Origin: Conidiobolus incongruus B7586
Lineage: Eukaryota > Entomophthoromycota > Entomophthoromycetes > Entomophthorales > Conidiobolaceae
Assembly: GCA_000697335.1 (NCBI GenBank)
Contig: JNEM01008000.1
Coordinates: forward strand, 1 to 37,345
Direction of reading: 5' to 3'
DNA length: 37,345 bases
Under the pieces are notes generated by a model, which saw only the letters and a list, made by a program, of their open reading frames with translations, was not told the DNA's origin and ran no database searches. Made by a program: the position numbers and the translations under genes. Every line of letters begins with the position of its first letter. The stretch's first letter is position 1. Below, in pieces: positions 22,081-34,070 of this stretch.

Positions 22081-23107
22081 ATGGTAAATGATATTATATT
22101 TATTTATTAAATAACTATTTGATATTAATCACAATCTTTGAATTTTTTCCTTAGGCTAGAAATCAAGAAAAAGCACAGTAATTCACCAACAACTTCATCC
22201 GGTAACAATTTAGCGTTAACACAAATGTTTTTAGGTCCATTTTAAGTAGATTCCGAGCCGCCCAAGCCGAAGAATTAGGATATGCCAGAATAGTGGATAA
22301 GAGGCCCAAAATGGTGACGGAAGTGACTAAATTAGCGGATTGTGAGAGGTGGAGACACGAAGTTATTAGAGAAATCTCTCAAGGCGTGACTAAAATCCAA
22401 AATCGTAATATATTATGGCATTTATATAATATTGAATTTTATAATAATTGCTTGTCATTTAGCTGGATTGAACGATTTTCAAGTCAGGGATCTAAATGAT
22501 GAAATTAACAAATTGTTGAGGGAGAAAAGAAGGTGGGAAGATCAGATTATTAATTTGGGTGGCCCCAACTATAAAGTAATTCATTATAATATGCTTATAT
22601 TTAATTGGATACTAATTGATGATTCAGAGGAGTGCTCCCAAAATGTTAGATGAAGATGGTAAAGAAGTACCAGGAAGTAGAGGTTATAGGTATTATTATA
22701 TTATTTCAAGTTATTTGATTATTATTTATCAGCTAATTTTATTTAGATACTTTGGTAGAGCCAGAGATTTACCAGGTGTACGTGAACTTCTGGAGCCGGA
22801 AGGTAACTGAAACTACAGTTGTTTATGGTTTACCTCTAATTAACTCATAATTCCTCTAGTACCAACCGTAACCAAAAACCGAGCCGAACTGTACAAAAAC
22901 ATTGACTCTGACTACTATGGCTATCGTGACGAAGAAGACTCGAGCCTACTAGCTTACGAAATGGAGCTGGAAGACAAGTTAAAATCCAAGGGGATGGGAC
23001 TATTTCCAAACCAAGAAGAATTCCTACAATTTATCAAGACCCCTAATGAACTACCAATCGGTATACCTGAACTGATAGAGAATAATGAAATGGACACGGA
23101 TGAATAA
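22081..23107 (+). CDS. ISY1: pre-mRNA-splicing factor Isy1
   Basis: Seven coding exons join in frame: 22081-22083, 22155-22177, 22235-22404, 22463-22575, 22628-22689, 22747-22802 and 22860-23107, giving 224 aa (yeast 235 aa, human 285 aa). The start [20 protein letters not shown] matches the family. Then come [33 protein letters not shown], the hallmark [58 protein letters not shown] and [20 protein letters not shown]. Isy1 is a subunit of the NineTeen/Syf1-associated complex and sits in the catalytic spliceosome during branching. The Arg/Lys-rich C-terminal region of animal Isy1 is short here. Oddity: the first coding exon is the ATG alone, then a 71-nt intron, the longest coding intron in the window. 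The other introns are 52-58 nt. Confidence 0.97.
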
Positions 23108-24220
23108 TTGTTAATTAAATAATGCCAAATTATTTTGAGGAAATGCAAACATATTTAAAAAGACATTTATTCTCATCTAATTTTACTTTCACATATTTTT
23201 AAAATGTAATTAAATCATTAAATAAGGATTATAAACTAATATTCAATTTCAATATATAGTAATCCATTATTCGTTATTTAGTGAATATTTAGGTAATAAT
23301 CCAAACCGAATCAATTTGAATCATAAATTTGATTATTTTTTATATTAACTCATTTCTGTTTTGATAAATTGAATGCTAAATTTAATAATATCTAATAATT
23401 TTATATTATTATTTTATTTTTTCAAATGAATTAATTTTTCATCAATTGTAATTAAGAAACAATTTATTTTATTACTTTTAACTATATTCTATTAATTAAT
23501 ATCATAATATTTTTAAATTTATTGAAATAATTAAAAAATATATATAATTTATCGATATTTTATGTCATTAAAACAAAATGATTAAACATTAATCAAAATG
23601 AAATCATTTTTATTAAAATCTATATTTATTCAATGGGATCCTACATATGAATTAAATTTTTTGTATATTATAAATTACATTTTTAATTATTTTACAAAAA
23701 ATATTCTATATATTTTATAAATTTGACGATTATTTCGTTGATAAAAATTATATTAAGTTTCTATCTATTTTTATTCACATATTCGCTTTAATTGAAAAAA
23801 TTAATTTAAGCAAATTAAAGTCACACGATTTTAATCTTTAACATAATTCAATAAAATCTTAAGATAATTATTGATATTTCATAAAGTCTTGAGTGTAATT
23901 AATGAATTTAAAAATATCTAATTCATTACTATTATTATATATCTTGTGATCATTATTATCACTTTTATTGAAATTATTTTAGAAAACTATGATTCAATTT
24001 GGATCGAACCAATCCCATAAAATTATATAAAAATGATTTTCGGTACTAATAATATTCCTATTGAGCAGCAAATCATTAAAAGCAAAATATCGAATCAACA
24101 AAATTGAAATTATTAAATAATTTATTTCAAAATATAAACAATCTATTATTACTTAGTATATATCAATTCAGTAATCAAATATACTACAGAATATTTGCAT
24201 CTAGTTCTATTTGATTGAAA
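23108..24220. other. AT-rich intergenic region between ISY1 and UGO1
   Basis: This contains the ISY1 3' flank and the UGO1 promoter. No gene, tRNA or ordered repeat is visible. Confidence 0.6.
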
Positions 24221-25565
24221 ATGTCTCATACAGAAAATTTATTCCCCAATTCGAATAGAGAGCATCCTCACCGACCTTACGCTCACCCATTAGCAGGAGT
24301 TGAGTCGAACAACACGGGTAATATCAATCCCTATTTCCCTAACAGTCCCATTGCCGACCCCAATTCCCAATCCTCCAACCATCTTTTGAGTTATGGTTTG
24401 GTGAATTACGCCACCACTGCTTTAGCCTCACCTTTCGAAGTAGCTCAAACTTTGCTTCAGGTGCAATACTTGCCAAGAGGGCTAGAACCACCTAAGGAGG
24501 AGGATACTAACTTTTGGAACCAGGTATAAAAAAATCGTCATAGCTTTGTAATTATATTAATTAATAATCATTTAGGATGGAGATAGCGATAGTGATAGTG
24601 AAGAGTACTACCGTGCCACAGCCGGGGAAGATGATACGATTTCGCACGCATCGTCCCAGTATACCAGGGACAATCAGGGGTATTTGGTGGAAAGTACCGA
24701 CGCTGGTACTCATCCATTTTATCAGTTACCCGATTTAAGAGGCGGTATTTGGTCAGCAATTAAAGAGATTACACATCACCCATCAGAAGGTGTATTATCT
24801 TTGTGGAAGGGTCAATTCACCTACTGGATCCACGACTTGTCCCAGTTGTTCCTGCAGCCCACTTTAGAAGCTATTCTCAACGATACTCTCGATCTCTACG
24901 ATAATACCATTCCTTTAGTGCATTTGGACCATGTCGCCGGCAATCTTTCCACAGTTGTCGCTAGTCATTTAATTGTTGGATATCTCCTTAATCCATTGGA
25001 TATTATTCGCACGCGTTTGATTGCTCAGTCCGCAAGTCCCAATCACCAGAAGTACCATGGTCCATTTCATGGTCTTTCAACTATGATTCAGGAGGAAGGA
25101 TTGAGGTCACTTTACACTGGTATTCACATGCCTGTAACTCTTATCTACCACACTTTAGTTCCCCTTCTCAGAAATGTCACACCTCTCATTATCGACAGAG
25201 CCTTACATCTCTCGTCCTCATCCTCTCCCCTCCTTTACACCCTTGCTGAGTTCGGCTTCAACACGATGGAATTGTTGATCACTTTGCCCATTGACACTAT
25301 CCGTAAAAGACTATACATCCAGCTCCAGGGTCAACATCACAGAATCATTCCCTTTACAACCTGTGTGCGCACCCGCCAAGCTCCTTACTCGGGCATGCTG
25401 GACTGTGGTGTCAAGATGCTCACCGAGGAGGGTACTAACGACGGCTGGTTAGGTAGTATCGGCATCGGATCCCTCTACAAAGGCTTCTCCCTCCACTGGA
25501 GTTCCAACTTTGTCACCAGTTTGATTAAATTATTAACTGGAGGTAACGACGATGCCGATTGGTAA
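24221..25565 (+). CDS. UGO1: Ugo1-like mitochondrial carrier-fold protein
   Basis: Two exons (24221-24523 and 24576-25565) join at a 52-nt intron to give 430 aa. The N-terminus (about 60 aa) is polar and Pro/Asn-rich and is followed by a first carrier-like segment LASPFEVAQTLLQVQYLPRG. An acidic linker (DGDSDSDSEE) follows. Two better-kept carrier signatures are LNPLDIIRTRLIAQ and TLPIDTIRKRLYIQ, with the YHGPFHGLSTMIQEEGLRSL block in front of the second. The first signature has lost its basic residues, so the protein is unlikely to be a normal transporter. This architecture fits fungal Ugo1, which links Fzo1 and Mgm1 in outer and inner mitochondrial membrane fusion (animal relative SLC25A46). 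The second exon is GC-richer than its flanks. The start is the first in-frame ATG. Assignment to Ugo1 rather than another atypical carrier is likely but not certain. Confidence 0.87.
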
Positions 25566-25629
25566 ATTTCTAATGGAACTTTAGGAAATATTTAATATTG
25601 AAGAATGTAAAATTGTTACTTTTAATTGA

Positions 25630-25635
25630 AATAAA
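25630..25635 (+). terminator. possible poly(A) signal of UGO1
   Basis: AATAAA lies 65 bases after the UGO1 stop, inside the 225-base convergent spacer shared with TBCD. AATAAA is common by chance in DNA this AT-rich, so confidence is low. Confidence 0.3.
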
Positions 25636-25790
25636 TTCTATCTACTTTGAAATTTTTTTCATTTTTTTGATTATTTTTGTAGTTTATTAAAATTATTAGA
25701 TAAAAGATATCAACGTAAACATTTAAAATATACTGATCAGTTTGCAATAATAAATCATATCCTTTAGTTTATTAATTAGATATTCAATAA

Positions 25791-28700
25791 TTATTTACCC
25801 TTAGGTTTCAAAGCAGGTGTAGGGATACCAAATTGTTCATAAACAAACTTCAACTCTTGTAACAATTTCGCCAAAGGAAGTTGGAAATCTTGCTCGAGGA
25901 GTAAAGTGCCGATACGCTCGTGAAATTCTTCCATACCTTCAGGTGGTACGGATACTTGGTATCCGATGTACAAGCGTTCTGATGTGTACACTCGAATCTA
26001 ATGAATTAATGAGTTTTAGGAATTATGAATGTAATTGATATGGACAAATACCTTTGGGAATCTATGAGTAAACAATCTCAAAATCAATCGCCACAGTCTC
26101 TTTGATAATTTTAAATTCTCCAACAACTCGAAAGCTAAATCGCCACATCTAAAAAATCGTTAGTAAACACCATATTGGTTTAATATTATTAGTTACATGT
26201 TGGCAACTTGTTGCAATCTAGAAAAATCTGTACAAGTTTGTAAAATTTTCAACAGTTCATCGAATAGAATGATGTAGGCTTGCAAAATATCATCCATCAT
26301 ATCTGACAGGACGCCACCCTCCAAAATGGGATGAAGAGTTTGGAGACTTGGACCGACCAATCGCCCCTGGTCCTGAATAAATTTGATTAGGATATTAACA
26401 ATATCGAGTCTGGAGACTTGATTATTTTCGGAGGTGGTTGGCAAATCGAAAAGCTGAGTTAGAAAAGCCTCATTGGCGTTGAGGGACAAATTCTCCATAT
26501 TGGTGCCGGTACTTGCTACGAGACCTTGGATCATAAAAGGCATTAGAGATTTTGACGTGATCAATGGCATCACAATTGGGAACAATTTCCTGGGGGACAT
26601 CCATTCGATATCGTCATTGTTATTGAAAAATTTTTGTAATTCAACCTTGCCGTCGAATGGAATGTTCGAACGAGTAAATTGGAGTAACAAGTCGCCGGCA
26701 TTCTGTCTCATTCGATCAATCTTTTCAACAGATTGTTGTAAAATGTTACCGATTAGTGTATTGAATGATGATTGATCGAATTCTTTGGTATCGTTATCAT
26801 TAAACTTTTGATTCAAATAATTCATGAGGTGGCTAGCACCTACAAAAGCTTCCTGACGTAACCAAGATCCTACATCACCTCTGGAGTCGATGGTATAGTC
26901 GTTCATAGCAAAGATAAATAATGGAACCAAAGTAGCCCAGCTGTCAATATATTGGAAATGACCATTCTCAACCAATTGTGATAGAATCTTATTAATCGCA
27001 ACCAATGCACTCTTCCTAAATTCAATGACCATGGCTTCAGATTTGACAACAGTCTCTAATTTGGTAGTAATACTACCAAGTTGATCCAGAGTGTAATCCT
27101 GATGGAAGTGAATTTCACCAAAACTCAGAATCCATCCCTCGAGGTATGGATCGATATTGCCATTTAGTACCAAATCAAGCTTGTGCAAGAAATCGTGCAA
27201 CTGGTCACTGTGCATGGGATAGGATTTGGATAAATGATTCAGGGCTAACAGCGCGCTATTTCGAATCTTCTCTTCGGATCTTTCTAATCCCAGTTTGATG
27301 ATTTCGTGCCATTTTGACAGCTGATGGAGATGAATGGGCCATTGTGAAGCACTTAGATTTTGAATGAATTGACACGCACCTTCCAGAATTAGATGAGTAC
27401 CAAAATCTGTAAAATCGGAGGGCGGTAAATCAGTGACGATTGCTGTGATCTGATGATATGTGATATCCAAACTATCTGTGAGTTTGTCATCAGGGCTTGA
27501 ATCACTGATTTTAATTGAAATCCAACCATTTAACAGGCTTGAAGCGCCAAGTAGTCCGCCGTGATAAATCCAAGGGATTCGAGGTGGTTGAATATATCGA
27601 ACTAATCTTGGCAAACTATAAGCCAAAATTCGATCAGGGCTCAACTGAACCACTTTGTTGAGTAATTGGCTAGAGAGAGTTCGAATTTCGGCGTCCCAAT
27701 GAACACATCCAACTTGAATTAAATATTCCACCAAAGATTGCTGGTATTCTGGCAGTTGTGCAACATCATAAGCAACTTTCAGGTAGCTTCTGTGGATATT
27801 TCCAACAGAGAAATAGTCAACGAGGCCGACTAGTTTAATTCCGTGATCGAATATGCCGAGTCGTCCGACAAGTTCTTGAAATGCAGCGGAGCTTGCTCTT
27901 CTCACTTGGAGTTCTCTGTCGAAGAGTGCACAAACGATCAGGCTGGTTGCAATCTTAGAAGCGAATGGTAAGAAAGCGTCGGGAGAGTAAGCGCGAGCGA
28001 ATGACCATAAACAAAAACAGGCAGCATCTCTAACATTGGCACCAATAATACGACTTCCTCTCCTCTGCTCGAATCGAAGCGCTTCGAGCACTTTGTCGAG
28101 CGTCTTGGGCAATAACTCCGAAGCCAAAAGACCCCGACGTGCCATTTCTGCGAGTGCAAGACATGCACCATGCCAAAGGGTGTCATCAACCGAAGACCAG
28201 TCCTTCTGCTCGGTACCCAACTGGGAAGTGGGGTTATCCATCGAATCGATGACTACTTCAGCAATTTCATCGTGCATGGAAGTGGGAAGTCGTTGGGTAA
28301 TACGTCCTAAAGCTTTGGACGTCGACCACCTGACAATGGTTTCAGAATCGCCCAAATTTTCGATAAGTACTCCTAGTAATGGTTCAATTTCGGGTGCAAT
28401 TGCTAAATCTTCATCTTCATCTTCATCTGTTGAGGGCTCTTCAACTTTGGCATTTGTGCTTGAATGAGTATCTGCATAGAGGCCTAAAGATCTAAGGCCT
28501 CGAATGGGTTTCCTACTAACATTTTTAGGTTTCAAAAATGCCAAACCGATGCGCTGAATCAACTTCACTACCCATTTACGTGATAGTGGATTAAGATCTT
28601 GAGCATTGTAAGCAATTGAATCAGGATTCGAGGCATCTACCAACTTATATAATTCATCGTGATACTTGGCAAAATCTGATCGATTTCCAAATTTTAGAGT

Positions 28701-29784
28701 ATAAATCAGAGTACGAAGTAAACAAGTCGACTGTTGAAATTTTTTAATACTACAACACCTTAATATTTGATAGTTGTTTACCTCTAGAACTTCGGCACCG
28801 TAAGATTTTTTAAAATGCTGAGGTACATAAGATTGACATCTTTGGAAAAATTTGGGGAATAGGGTATCGAATGTATCTTTTCTGAATTGAAAAAATTGTT
28901 ATAATCTTTCAATTTATGAAAGTGGGATTCAATTACCTGATGAGTAATCGACTTAACAAAATCACAGCTCCTTCGGAGGGTTTCCCATTCAGTTTGAAGC
29001 ATTCGTTAGCGTAATTGTAAATTAAAGTCACTAAACTCTATTTTAAAGTAATTAATTGATTGAATCCATAATGTATTAAATATTGCTTACTTCAGTTCCT
29101 TCAGATACCAAATCACCAGAATCGACCTTCTTGAGATCGAAAGGATTCATTAGGACAAAACTGAGCCAAATCATCAATACGTACTTAGCTTCCCACTCGG
29201 TCGACGGTGTAGGTGCATGATGATGAATTAAATTATAAACGATAGGTTCGATAAGATGTACGGAATGAGGCATTAATTTTACTATCATCATCCAACGCAT
29301 TAGTCAAATTTCAGCATAATTCAAATTAAATTACCAATAGTTTTCCATCCCCTAACTTTCATCAAAGTATAAATTATTCTACACAAATGGTATTGCATAT
29401 TTCTAAAATTCTCGAATGCTGACGTCGACCGAGTTTCAAAACTTTGTACCAAATCCCTTTCCAACCTTTCAAATATTTTTTGGGTTAAAGAACTTAAATA
29501 AACGTCCAAAAGTTGCGAATAAGCTTGAAAGGGTTCTAACTGAAATATCACCGTTACATTAATAAAATTAAGTAATATCAAATTTTGAAATAATTTACCA
29601 GTTGGATAATTTGCCCACTTAAATTTCTCATACTTTGAACTTCTAGCCCCTCCTTGGATAAAAGTTCTTGAACTAATGATAAATATTTTGCGTGATCGTT
29701 GAAGAAATCGGGCTGGTAATAGGGTTCTTCATTGATTAGTTCATCTTCGTTAAGTTCTAATCTTGGTTGTGATGTTGACGTCAT
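25791..29784 (-). CDS. TBCD: tubulin-folding cofactor D
   Basis: Eight exons join in frame: 29599-29784, 29335-29539, 29091-29281, 28937-29037, 28782-28881, 26197-28730, 26052-26148 and 25791-25997, giving 1206 aa (human 1192 aa). The protein is a HEAT/ARM-repeat solenoid. Family blocks seen in order are MKVRGWKTI, WEAKYVLMIWLSFVLMNPFD, VVKLIQRIGLAFLKPK, an acidic loop (STDEDEDEDLA), ETIVRWSTSKALGRITQRLP, TLWHGACLALAEMARRGLL, GANVRDAACFCLWSFARAY, ASSAAFQELVGRLGIFDHGI, DYTIDSRGDVGSWLRQEAFV, EKIDRMRQNAGDLLLQF and a C-terminus FTHRFPKIRVYTSERLY...FGIPTPALKPKGK. TBCD binds beta-tubulin and, with cofactors E and C and Arl2, assembles or dismantles the tubulin dimer. The 2534-nt sixth exon is intronless, while both ends are split by 48-59-nt introns. 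It converges with UGO1 and diverges from the SART3-like gene. Confidence 0.97.
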
Positions 29785-30098
29785 ATTTATTTCGAAGATT
29801 ATTTATTGTCCTTAGTTTTAGTTTTTTTATTTTAAGGTTTTAATAATTTTTAGAGTAAATTTGACTTTAATGTGATTATGATTAAAATTGAATTTAAACA
29901 ATTTTTGTAAGTATATTTGTATTTTGTGATAAATTGAATTGAATATTGGGGTTGTGGGAATTCAAATGAAGTCATCATTTTAATATCCCACAATAAATTT
30001 CCACATTTATAGATTTAGAGTTTGAGATAAATAGGGGGTAATATCATTGACGAAATTAAAATAATCATAAAATTTCAAAATTGAAATAATTTACAATT
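29785..30098. promoter_or_regulatory. divergent promoter of TBCD and the SART3-like gene
   Basis: Two divergent start codons are 314 bases apart, so both promoters and leaders must share this spacer. It is AT-rich with no motif I can name. The assignment rests on layout. Confidence 0.45.
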
Positions 30099-33000
30099 AT
30101 GGAAGAAAATATAGAACAAACTGCCATACAATCAGAAGGAGGTGGCGATTATCAATTACAGATTATTGAATTACAAGATAAAGTAACCTTACTTAATTAA
30201 CAAATTCATATAATTTATTAATTATTAATTAGATTAGTGAAAATCCGTACCATTACGACCATCATCCTCAATTGATTGAAGTATGCAAACTTAATAAAGA
30301 TTCGGAATTATTGGAATTATCTAGAAATCAAATGAAACTGTATTTTCCATTGACAGAAGGTATACATTTTAATGGTTCAAATATTACAAATATTGATCAA
30401 ATATTTTAGCTTTGTGGCTAGATTGGATTCAGGATAGTATTAATGCGGTCAATGATGAAGAATCATTCAATAGATGCTTACATTTGTTCGACGAGGCTTT
30501 GAACGATTATTTTAGTAAACGTTCTAATATTTCAATTTATATAATTTGACTAATTAACTTTTGTAGTGATTTCAGTATGTCAATTAAAAGCGCAATTTAT
30601 TATCAGTCAATACAACAACGATGTGATCAATTTGGCAGATACAAGGAAGATGCTGGATGATTTGAACTTTTATTCGGAATTGCATCCCCAAGTAATTCAA
30701 TTCATTTCTCATATTGTACTTTATTAATTGGCTGGTTTAGAGTGATTTGGTTTGGAATTTAATATTTGAATTTGAAGAAAAGATACTACAGGTGAATATT
30801 GATCAAATTTTATTATTATATCAAAGCTAATATTGATGATTTTATAAAGCAAGATTCTAGGTATTTTTTAATGTAACAATAATTTTAATAGATTATTCAA
30901 TTAAATCATTTATAGTTTATTAAATGTGGATCGTTTAAAACATTTAATGTTACATAGAATTTCTATACCTCATTCCAGTAAATTATCAACAAAATCTATT
31001 ATTACCATACAATTAATCATTAAATGATTTAGAACTAACCCATGTATTCGAAAAGTATTCCCCATTCATTACGAAGCATTTTAATGAATTTTACGAAGAT
31101 GAAATGGTTAAAGCTAACTCCATCTATTCCAAAGCTAATATCATTTGGCAATCTATCGAACCTTATGAAAATGCATTGGTAATAAATTAAATATATTCAT
31201 CAAAACCCCAACACTAACTTTATCATAATATTATAGCTAGAATCGAGTAACGATTGGCAACATTTTTTATTTTATATCAATTTTGTGCGTTTCAAACTCA
31301 AGGATAAAATGAGATTGGTCAATCTATATGAAAGATCAGTGTATCATAACCCTCTGAATCCAGCTTCTTGGCAATCTTATATTGAATTTATTGTAACATA
31401 AGCCTATATTTTTAATGTGATCTATTAACATTATTATAGTTAAGTGAAACCCAATTGACAGAATCCATGGGCGATTTGGTATGTCAACGAAGTGTGAAGA
31501 ATTGTCCTTGGAGCGCCGACCTTTGGATTATAAGATTACAGAATGCCGTAATTATAATCAAATTTTATTATATTCTTTTTGTTTTAATAATATATTTAGG
31601 AAGGGATGGGATCTTCTTTAGAGGATTTAGAAAGTAATATTACATTAATTAATAATTAAGTATAAATTTTAATATTTGTAAATAGGTATTTTTACTCAAG
31701 CAATCTTATATGGCTCTATAAAACTCGATGTTAATGAACTAACCAAAGTATTCATCGAGCGCTGTAGCTACATCAAACGCAAATTCACATCACTCGAAGA
31801 TATTCCCCATCTCTCATCACTACTTGATCAATGTTTACAAGAATATTACGAATGTAAATTTTCAGTCAATATTTAATTATACATTGCTAAATTTCTGGGT
31901 ATTAGATGCATCCCAAGGCGACAGTACATTCCGGTTGGAAAAACTGATTTGCAAAATACACACTCTATTATTTGAACAGAAGTCGAAAGCTGTTGAAATT
32001 TGGTCTCAAACCGTTAAAAAGTTTAAAAATTATTCGAATGCTTGGCTAGGTTATATCGATTACGAATTGTAACGTTAATGTTTGATTTATTCCAGTTGAT
32101 GTTAATTATTTTTTAGACATTTTGGCGATTATGACCAGGTTCGAGACCTTTACAGCAAAGCGAGTCGCACGTTGACCGATTGGCCAGAAGCTATATTCAC
32201 CAGTTGGTTGGAATATGAGGCCATTTATGGCGATATTGTCCAAGCTCAGAAGGCTAGACATGTGGTATACACTCAGAGACAAAAGATTCTTCAAGCTCAA
32301 GAAAAAGTGATTATTTTATTTCATTTTAATAGTTTAGTATTGACATTTATTTAGGCTATGATAGATCAAGCAGAAGTCGAAGCTAGGGAAGAAGCTAAAA
32401 AGGAGAGACTTAGGGAAAAGGATCGCAAGAACAAGGTAATCTAATCTTTTCAAGTGGTGTTAGAATTGGATCTTAATTTTTTAATAGGCGAAAATTAGAG
32501 CTGCTAACAAGAACAAACGTGCTTCGGAGTCGAACAATCATGGTAATAGCGATATTGAAAACGAAAATAAAAAGATCAAAGGTAAATTTTATTTCATCAA
32601 ATAATTATAGTGTTATTAACTGAAAGCTTTATTCATATAGAAACTCATGACGCACCACCAAGGTAGTTACGTCAATCTTTATGTAAGCAACAAATTTCCT
32701 AACATCAAATTTTAGGCGTCCTATTATTTTAATTAATAATTTATCAGACTCTATTACTGAAAAAGATTTGGAGGAGCATTTTTCAGATGTAATTGATCAT
32801 AATCTATTTTTAAATTTTAAGATTAAATGATATATTTAGTGTGGCGCAATTGAACAAATTCAACGTAATACTAATAATGCTTATATTACTTTTAAGCATC
32901 CAGTAATATATCTCTATCAGTATTCATTTCATCGCATTAATCAATTCATTTTAGCTGGCATTAGAATCCGCCCAATCCAAACATAATACAACGATTAACG

Positions 33001-34070
33001 AATCCGAAATCAATATCGTACTACCACATATCCAGGAAGATAACAATGTCCTCTACATTTCTAATCTGCCAGAAACTAGTATGGATGAGTTGAAAAGTTT
33101 GTTCAAGCCAGTAAGTTTGAATTCATATAATTTAATACTATTGCACTAATTCATTATAATAGTATGGAAATTTGATTCAAATTCGACTCCCTTCCAAGCG
33201 TCAGGGATCTAATCGAGGATTCGCTTATGTTCATTATGAAAGAGATGTAATAATTTATATGTTCTCTTTTTATATAAATATTAAAAACTTTTTAGGAGGA
33301 TGCCAGCAACGCTCTTCAGGTCAACGGCTATCAATTAAATGGGATGGAACTCTATGTCGCCCTCTCTAATCCAACTCGCAAGAGTGGAAATCGTCGAGAT
33401 GGGTAATTATATTATCCATTCATATAATGTCATTACTAATATTTGATATAGACTTCAACAAGTGGATCCCAGCAAACTATTCGTTGGCAATATCCCAGCA
33501 TCTGTTACAAAACCCACTCTTGTGAATTTATTCAAACAAGTAATTAGACCCATCCAACTTGGCTTTTAAAATTTATTAATTTTATCACTTAGTACGGAGC
33601 AATTAAAAACATCAATTTATTACCTCCATCCAAGAAAGACGGCGCTTGTGTAGCATTCGTCGATTTCGTCTCCCCAGTAAATTCTATACTGACAATTAGC
33701 TTGTAAATTTCTCACAAATATCTAGGAATCTGGACAAGCTGCACTAGCTATGAATAGTTATCAATTAGAAGGTCATGTCCTCAATGTTGTAACTTGCGAC
33801 CCCAACAGAAAGAAGAACAAACCAAGGTAAATACCAATTCCGATCTATCCAAAACCATATTGTCAACTATCTTGTATTTTTAGTGCTAGTACCGCAAATG
33901 CTCACTCTAATTCAACTAAATCCCAATCCCAACACGAACCAGAAACTAAAGAGTAATTTTCGTGTTTTATAATTTAAACAATTACTAATCAATATTCTAG
34001 ATCTGTGACTCAATTCGTACCTAGACAACGTCGCACTCTCGCCAAACCTAAGTCTAGATTGAACATGTGA
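30099..34070 (+). CDS. SART3: SART3/Prp24-like U6 snRNP assembly factor (HAT + 3 RRM)
   Basis: Twenty-seven exons join in frame (873 aa): 30099-30182, 30233-30359, 30410-30514, 30567-30691, 30741-30791, 30850-30860, 30916-30977, 31033-31178, 31237-31392, 31440-31547, 31600-31633, 31686-31853, 31906-32068, 32117-32306, 32355-32435, 32488-32581, 32641-32662, 32716-32788, 32840-32902, 32955-33110, 33163-33246, 33296-33402, 33452-33539, 33593-33676, 33726-33826, 33884-33952, 34001-34070. All 26 introns are 47-59 nt. Residues about 65-480 are HAT-like helical repeats (LWLDWIQDS, LYERSVYHNPLNPASWQSYI, AWLGYIDYELHFGDYDQVRD, IFTSWLEYE). A basic/acidic coiled coil follows (about 510-565). Three RRMs follow: IILINNL (about 578), LYISNL with RGFAYVHY (about 653), and LFVGNI with ACVAFVDF (about 746). 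SART3/Prp24 re-anneals U4 and U6 snRNAs. The usual C-terminal Lsm-contact motif is not evident; the protein ends KPKSRLNM. Confidence 0.92.
30850..30860 (+). other. 11-nt microexon in the SART3-like gene
   Basis: CAAGATTCTAG lies between an acceptor (TTTATAAAG) and a donor (GTATTT), flanked by introns of 58 and 55 nt. Leaving it out puts the next exon out of frame and gives an early stop. Including it restores the HAT-repeat frame. The acceptor AAG is weaker than the usual TAG. Confidence 0.7.

Noticed and set aside
26473-26775. Plus-strand ORF of 100 codons
   Set aside because: It is antisense to TBCD, has no family resemblance and does not interrupt the strong TBCD frame.
28036-28467. Plus-strand ORF of 143 codons
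   Set aside because: It is antisense to the conserved TBCD exon 6 and is Ser-rich as expected from the complement of acidic, Glu/Asp-coding DNA.
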